DNA from: Actinomycetota bacterium
GTDB taxonomy: Bacteria; Actinomycetota; Acidimicrobiia; Acidimicrobiales; AC-25
Assembly (NCBI GenBank): GCA_005888395.1
Contig: VAXF01000077.1
Span: forward strand, 1 to 9,176
DNA: 9,176 bases
Direction of reading: 5' to 3'
A model generated the notes under the pieces. The model ran no database searches. It saw nothing but the letters and a program-made list of their open reading frames with translations, and was not told the DNA's origin. Positions 7,309 to 9,176 of the stretch are shown piece by piece. Position 1 is the first letter of the stretch; every line of letters starts with the position of its first letter. A program made the translations under genes and the position numbers.

Positions 7309-7875
7309 ATGGAGGACCGCCTCGCTCCCGGGCTGTACCTCGAGATGGCCGACGAGCCCGCTCCGGCCGAGGGCGTGAGCGTGTGGGAGAACGTGCGGCC
7401 CGGCCGCGACGAGCTCCCGCGCGAGCTGCCCGAGTTCCGCTTCCTCCACATCCGGGAGGTCGGCGACGACTTCGTGCCCACCGGCGACGGGCTCCACTTC
7501 CGCCGCTACCCGCGGCCGGCGCAGGGACGGCTTACCGGGAACCCCACCGTCGGCCTCCTGCTCGTGCTCATCAGCCCCACCACACCCGGTGAGGCGCAAG
7601 CCCTGCGCGACTGGGCCGACTTCGTGCACATCTCGCACATCGCGGCCGCGGGCGTGCCGGGCTACACGATGATCACGCCCTACGAGAACGCAACCGCCGG
7701 CGACCCGCGCTTCATGCACCTCTACGAGATGGACACCGCCGATCCCGAGTCGGCCTACCGGCAGATGACGCCGCTCGTGGCCGAGCGGCTTCGCGCGCTC
7801 GGCGAGCCGTTCAAGCCGTGGGCCTACCACGACGCGCTGCGCATCATGTATGTCAACACCTTCCGGCGTGTCTGA
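7309..7875 (+). CDS. Hypothetical protein, probable dimeric alpha/beta-barrel fold
   Basis: I do not recognise a named family for this 188-residue protein. The second half resembles ferredoxin-like dimeric alpha/beta-barrel (EthD-type) domains: a beta strand VGLLLVLISP (81-90), a helix ending in WADFVHISHI (102-111), a GVPGYTMITPYE turn and strand (115-126), then PRFMHLYEMDTADPESAYRQM (from 133), the strand and acidic turn common in that fold. The first half (LYLEMADEP, FRFLHIREVGDDF) may be a second, diverged copy. There is no signal peptide or membrane segment, so it is probably cytoplasmic. ATG 7309 is the only reasonable start. It overlaps the nitroreductase gene by up to 26 bases, suggesting coupled translation and a shared pathway. 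Proteins of this fold bind small aromatics or act as small monooxygenases or decarboxylases; function here is open. Confidence 0.6.
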   Translation: MEDRLAPGLYLEMADEPAPAEGVSVWENVRPGRDELPRELPEFRFLHIREVGDDFVPTGDGLHFRRYPRPAQGRLTGNPTVGLLLVLISPTTPGEAQALRDWADFVHISHIAAAGVPGYTMITPYENATAGDPRFMHLYEMDTADPESAYRQMTPLVAERLRALGEPFKPWAYHDALRIMYVNTFRRV

Positions 7876-8464
7876 CCTCTTCGACGCGGTCCGCCGCCAG
7901 CGGGCGTGCCGGCGCTTCAGCGCTGAGCCCGTCGCCGACGAGCTCGTCGAGCAGGTGCTCGAGGCGGCGACGTTCGCGCCGAGCGCGGAGAACCGCCAGC
8001 CGTGGGTGTTCGTCGTCGTGCGCGACGCGGAGACGCGCGCGGCCATCGGCGACCTGACGCGGCGGGCGTGGCGGGGCGGCGCGCGCCAGCACTCCGAGGG
8101 CCGGCTCGAGCCCCGATTGCTGGCCGACGTCGACGCCGGCGCGGAGGGCGGCGTCAGCGGCGCGCCCGTGCTCGTCGTCGTGGGCGGCGACGCCGCCATC
8201 GCCGTCGAGGCGGCGTTGCCGTCGTCGATCTTCCCCGCGGTGCAGAACCTGCTCCTCGCCGCCACCGCCCTCGGCCTCGGGTCCGCCCTCACCACCCTCA
8301 CCACGGGGCTGGCCCACGAGCTGGCCGAGCTGGTCGCGCTCCCCGACCACGTGCGGCCGATGGCCGTCATCCCCCTCGGTCATCCGGCGCGCCCGCTCGG
8401 TCCTCCCCGGCGCGAGCCGGTGACGAGCAAGACCCATCGCGAGCGGTACGGCGGCCGTTGGTAG
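7850..8464 (+). CDS. FMN-dependent nitroreductase family protein
   Basis: A 204-residue nitroreductase-fold flavoprotein. The FMN-binding N-terminus is plain: VRRQRACRRFS (14-24) with the conserved Arg pair, then FAPSAENRQPWVFVVV, the family's S-x-x-N-x-Q-P-W block (Ser45, Asn48, Gln50, Trp52). The dimer/FMN helix region PAVQNLLLAATALGLGS and the C-terminal PLGHPARPLGPPRR tail are also typical. Such enzymes reduce nitro groups, quinones, enones or other electron-poor compounds with NAD(P)H and FMN. The ATG at 7850 overlaps the previous gene by 26 bases; GTG 7868 is an alternative with an 8-base overlap. No strong ribosome binding site is visible, so translational coupling is likely. It stands directly before the predicted selenoprotein, a redox neighbour that may share its pathway. 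Confidence 0.9.
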   Translation: MSTPSGVSDLFDAVRRQRACRRFSAEPVADELVEQVLEAATFAPSAENRQPWVFVVVRDAETRAAIGDLTRRAWRGGARQHSEGRLEPRLLADVDAGAEGGVSGAPVLVVVGGDAAIAVEAALPSSIFPAVQNLLLAATALGLGSALTTLTTGLAHELAELVALPDHVRPMAVIPLGHPARPLGPPRREPVTSKTHRERYGGRW

Positions 8465-8472
8465 GGCGGTCG

Positions 8473-8478
8473 TACGCT
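8473..8478 (+). promoter_or_regulatory. Leaderless -10 box (TACGCT) of the selenoprotein gene
   Basis: TACGCT fits TANNNT and occupies exactly -12 to -7 relative to the A of ATG 8485, the spacing expected when transcription begins on the start codon. No ribosome binding site is present in the 20-base gap, which fits a leaderless mRNA. It would let the selenoprotein be expressed apart from the upstream genes. No -35 match is seen. Confidence 0.5.
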
Positions 8479-8484
8479 TCGTGC

Positions 8485-9024
8485 ATGGGACGCATCAAGG
8501 TGCTCGACCCCACCGCCCCTCCGCCCGAGGACGACCTCGGGCCGGGGCCCGACGCCGGCGAGCTCGCCGGCAAGGTGGTGGGGATCCGCTACGACCGGGC
8601 GTGGCGATCGTTCGAGTGGGTGACCGACGAGTGGGCGAAATCGCTCCGCGACGCGGGGGCCGAGGTGCGCGTGTGGTGCGCCGGCAACCGCATCGGCGAG
8701 GACGGCGAGCGCACGCGCCGGGAGCTCGAAGAGTTCGCCGACTCGGTCGACCTCGCGGTGGTGGGCCTGGGGAATTGAGGCTCCTGCACCTCCTGGTCGA
8801 TCCACGACACCGTCGCCGTGGCCGCCAGGGGGAAGGCGGCGGTCGCCGTCGTGACACAGGAGTTCGAGCCGCTGGCCCACACGATGGCCGCCAATGGTGG
8901 GCGGGCGTCGCTGCGCGTCCACTCGCTGCCCTACCCACTCGACACGCGCCCGGAGAAGGAGGTGCGCGACATTGCCCGAGAGCACTATCGACCGCTCCTG
9001 CGGACACTCGGGGTGCCAGATTGA
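8485..9024 (+). CDS. UGSC-family selenoprotein (UGA recoded as Sec98)
   Basis: A 179-residue protein read through an in-frame TGA at 8776-8778. The first part begins MGRIKVLDPTAPPPEDD, has a GKVVGIRYDRAW strand and turn, a helix, EVRVWC and DLAVVGLGN. Immediately after the TGA the same frame continues GSCTSWSIHDTVAVAARGK, then VVTQEFEPLAHTMAA and SLPYPLDTRPEKEV, to a TGA stop at 9022. The motif is thus U98-G99-S100-C101 after VVGLGN, the signature of the UGSC-containing selenoprotein family known from metagenomic selenoproteome surveys. The fold looks like alternating strands and helices, with the Sec/Cys pair in a loop after a strand, suggesting a redox or nucleophilic centre. Biochemical function is unknown. 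A conventional reading stops at residue 97 and loses the conserved half. Alternatives are a nonsense mutation or sequencing error, but the exact motif argues against them. Confidence 0.88.
8776..8778 (+). other. In-frame UGA, predicted selenocysteine codon
   Basis: TGA replaces the first position of the (U/C)GSC motif. Reading frame and family similarity continue unbroken on both sides, and Cys101 three residues later is kept. Insertion would need SelB, the selC tRNA and selenophosphate, none of which is encoded in this window. Confidence 0.85.
8779..8821 (+). promoter_or_regulatory. Candidate bacterial SECIS region
   Basis: Bacterial SECIS hairpins lie directly after the UGA. Two alternative small stems are visible: GGTCG (8795-8799) with CGAC plus a bulged A and C (8805-8810), and CCA-CGAC (8802-8808) with GTCG...TGG (8812-8821), which carries a three-base bulge. 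The second has its apical loop about 30 bases after the UGA, within the usual range. Neither loop has the early G that is common in known elements, so this is weak structural support only. Confidence 0.3.
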
Positions 9025-9176
9025 CTGGCTGATCAGCGAGCGCCTCGACGTCGACGACGACGTCGTCGCGTTCACGAAGCTGGCCACCGATGCCGGCTGG
9101 GGCGACGGTCTCCCGCTCGTGCCGCCGACCGAGGCGCGCGTGCGCGACCATGTCGCCGCGTCGAACCACTGGCCCG
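8972..9176 (+). CDS. GDGLPLVPPTE-motif protein, probable UGSC partner (3' partial)
   Basis: An open frame runs off the right edge. From 9029 it reads LISERLDVDDDVVAFTKLA, then WGDGLPLVPPTEARVRDHV, a pattern I associate with N-termini of uncharacterised proteins found beside UGSC-family genes; that link is from memory and moderate in certainty. The start is unclear. The nearest common start codon in frame is TTG 8972, which overlaps the selenoprotein gene by 53 bases; ATG 8894 is also in frame but far inside it. The conserved part seems to start around CTG 9029, so a rare CTG or ATT (9020) start coupled to the preceding stop, or a base error near 9015-9030, is possible. The function is unknown and most of the protein is outside the window. 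Confidence 0.55.
   Translation, partial: MPESTIDRSCGHSGCQIDWLISERLDVDDDVVAFTKLATDAGWGDGLPLVPPTEARVRDHVAASNHWP

Noticed and set aside
8485..8778. Reading the gene at 8485 as a complete 97-residue protein or a nonsense-mutated pseudogene
   Set aside because: The frame continues with coding character and family-like sequence for 81 further codons, and the TGA sits exactly at the Sec position of the UGSC motif.
8818..9024. Separate small gene starting at GTG 8818
   Set aside because: It is the in-frame C-terminal continuation of the selenoprotein, and the conserved GSCTSW segment lies before this GTG.
9055..9068. Perfect 14-base palindrome CGACGACGTCGTCG
   Set aside because: It lies in coding sequence and arises from consecutive Asp (GAC) and Val (GTC) codons; no other operator-like context.

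Overview
The window looks like a piece of a high-GC actinobacterial genome. An uncultured Acidimicrobiia-like organism is my best guess. The reasons are the very high GC with strong third-position GC, many GTG/TTG starts, very short or overlapping gene junctions, TANNNT -10 boxes placed for leaderless transcripts, and acyl-CoA dehydrogenase, crotonase and family III CoA-transferase genes side by side. No rRNA, tRNA, CRISPR array, insertion sequence or phage gene is visible, and there is no gene-free stretch over 300 bases.

Left part (1-1482): the 3' portion of a secreted-type phosphoesterase of the alkaline phosphatase superfamily, cut by the window edge, then about 110 bases between convergent genes with small GC hairpins. 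Middle (1483-5732): a CoA-thioester catabolic cluster. A short acyl-CoA dehydrogenase without a catalytic base runs on the minus strand. Head to head with it, 13 bases away, starts a plus-strand operon of a second acyl-CoA dehydrogenase with a plausible catalytic Glu, a crotonase-fold protein lacking both standard hydratase glutamates, and a family III (CaiB/BaiF) CoA-transferase. The logic is CoA loading, alpha-beta dehydrogenation by a probable heteromeric dehydrogenase, then a crotonase step. The substrate cannot be read from the sequence.

Right part (5733-9176): after a long imperfect inverted repeat comes a tight plus-strand series. It holds a DUF6282-like metal-dependent TIM-barrel hydrolase, a YceI-type lipoprotein, a probable dimeric alpha/beta-barrel protein, a small FMN nitroreductase, and then the most notable gene of the window. 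This is a 179-residue protein whose frame is broken only by an in-frame TGA (8776-8778) directly before Gly-Ser-Cys, reading as a U-G-S-C motif. It is very likely a UGSC-family selenoprotein in which UGA encodes selenocysteine at residue 98. Read conventionally it would be split into a 97-residue protein and an orphan downstream fragment. A further frame with a GDGLPLVPPTE motif follows and runs off the window end; it is probably a functional partner.

The UGSC family is already known from selenoproteome surveys of marine metagenomes, so the protein class is not new. The local context (nitroreductase, YceI lipoprotein, DUF6282 hydrolase, GDGLPLVPP protein) and the leaderless promoter are what deserve attention. 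No selenocysteine machinery (selA, selB, selC, selD) is in the window, so the recoding call depends on the rest of the genome.
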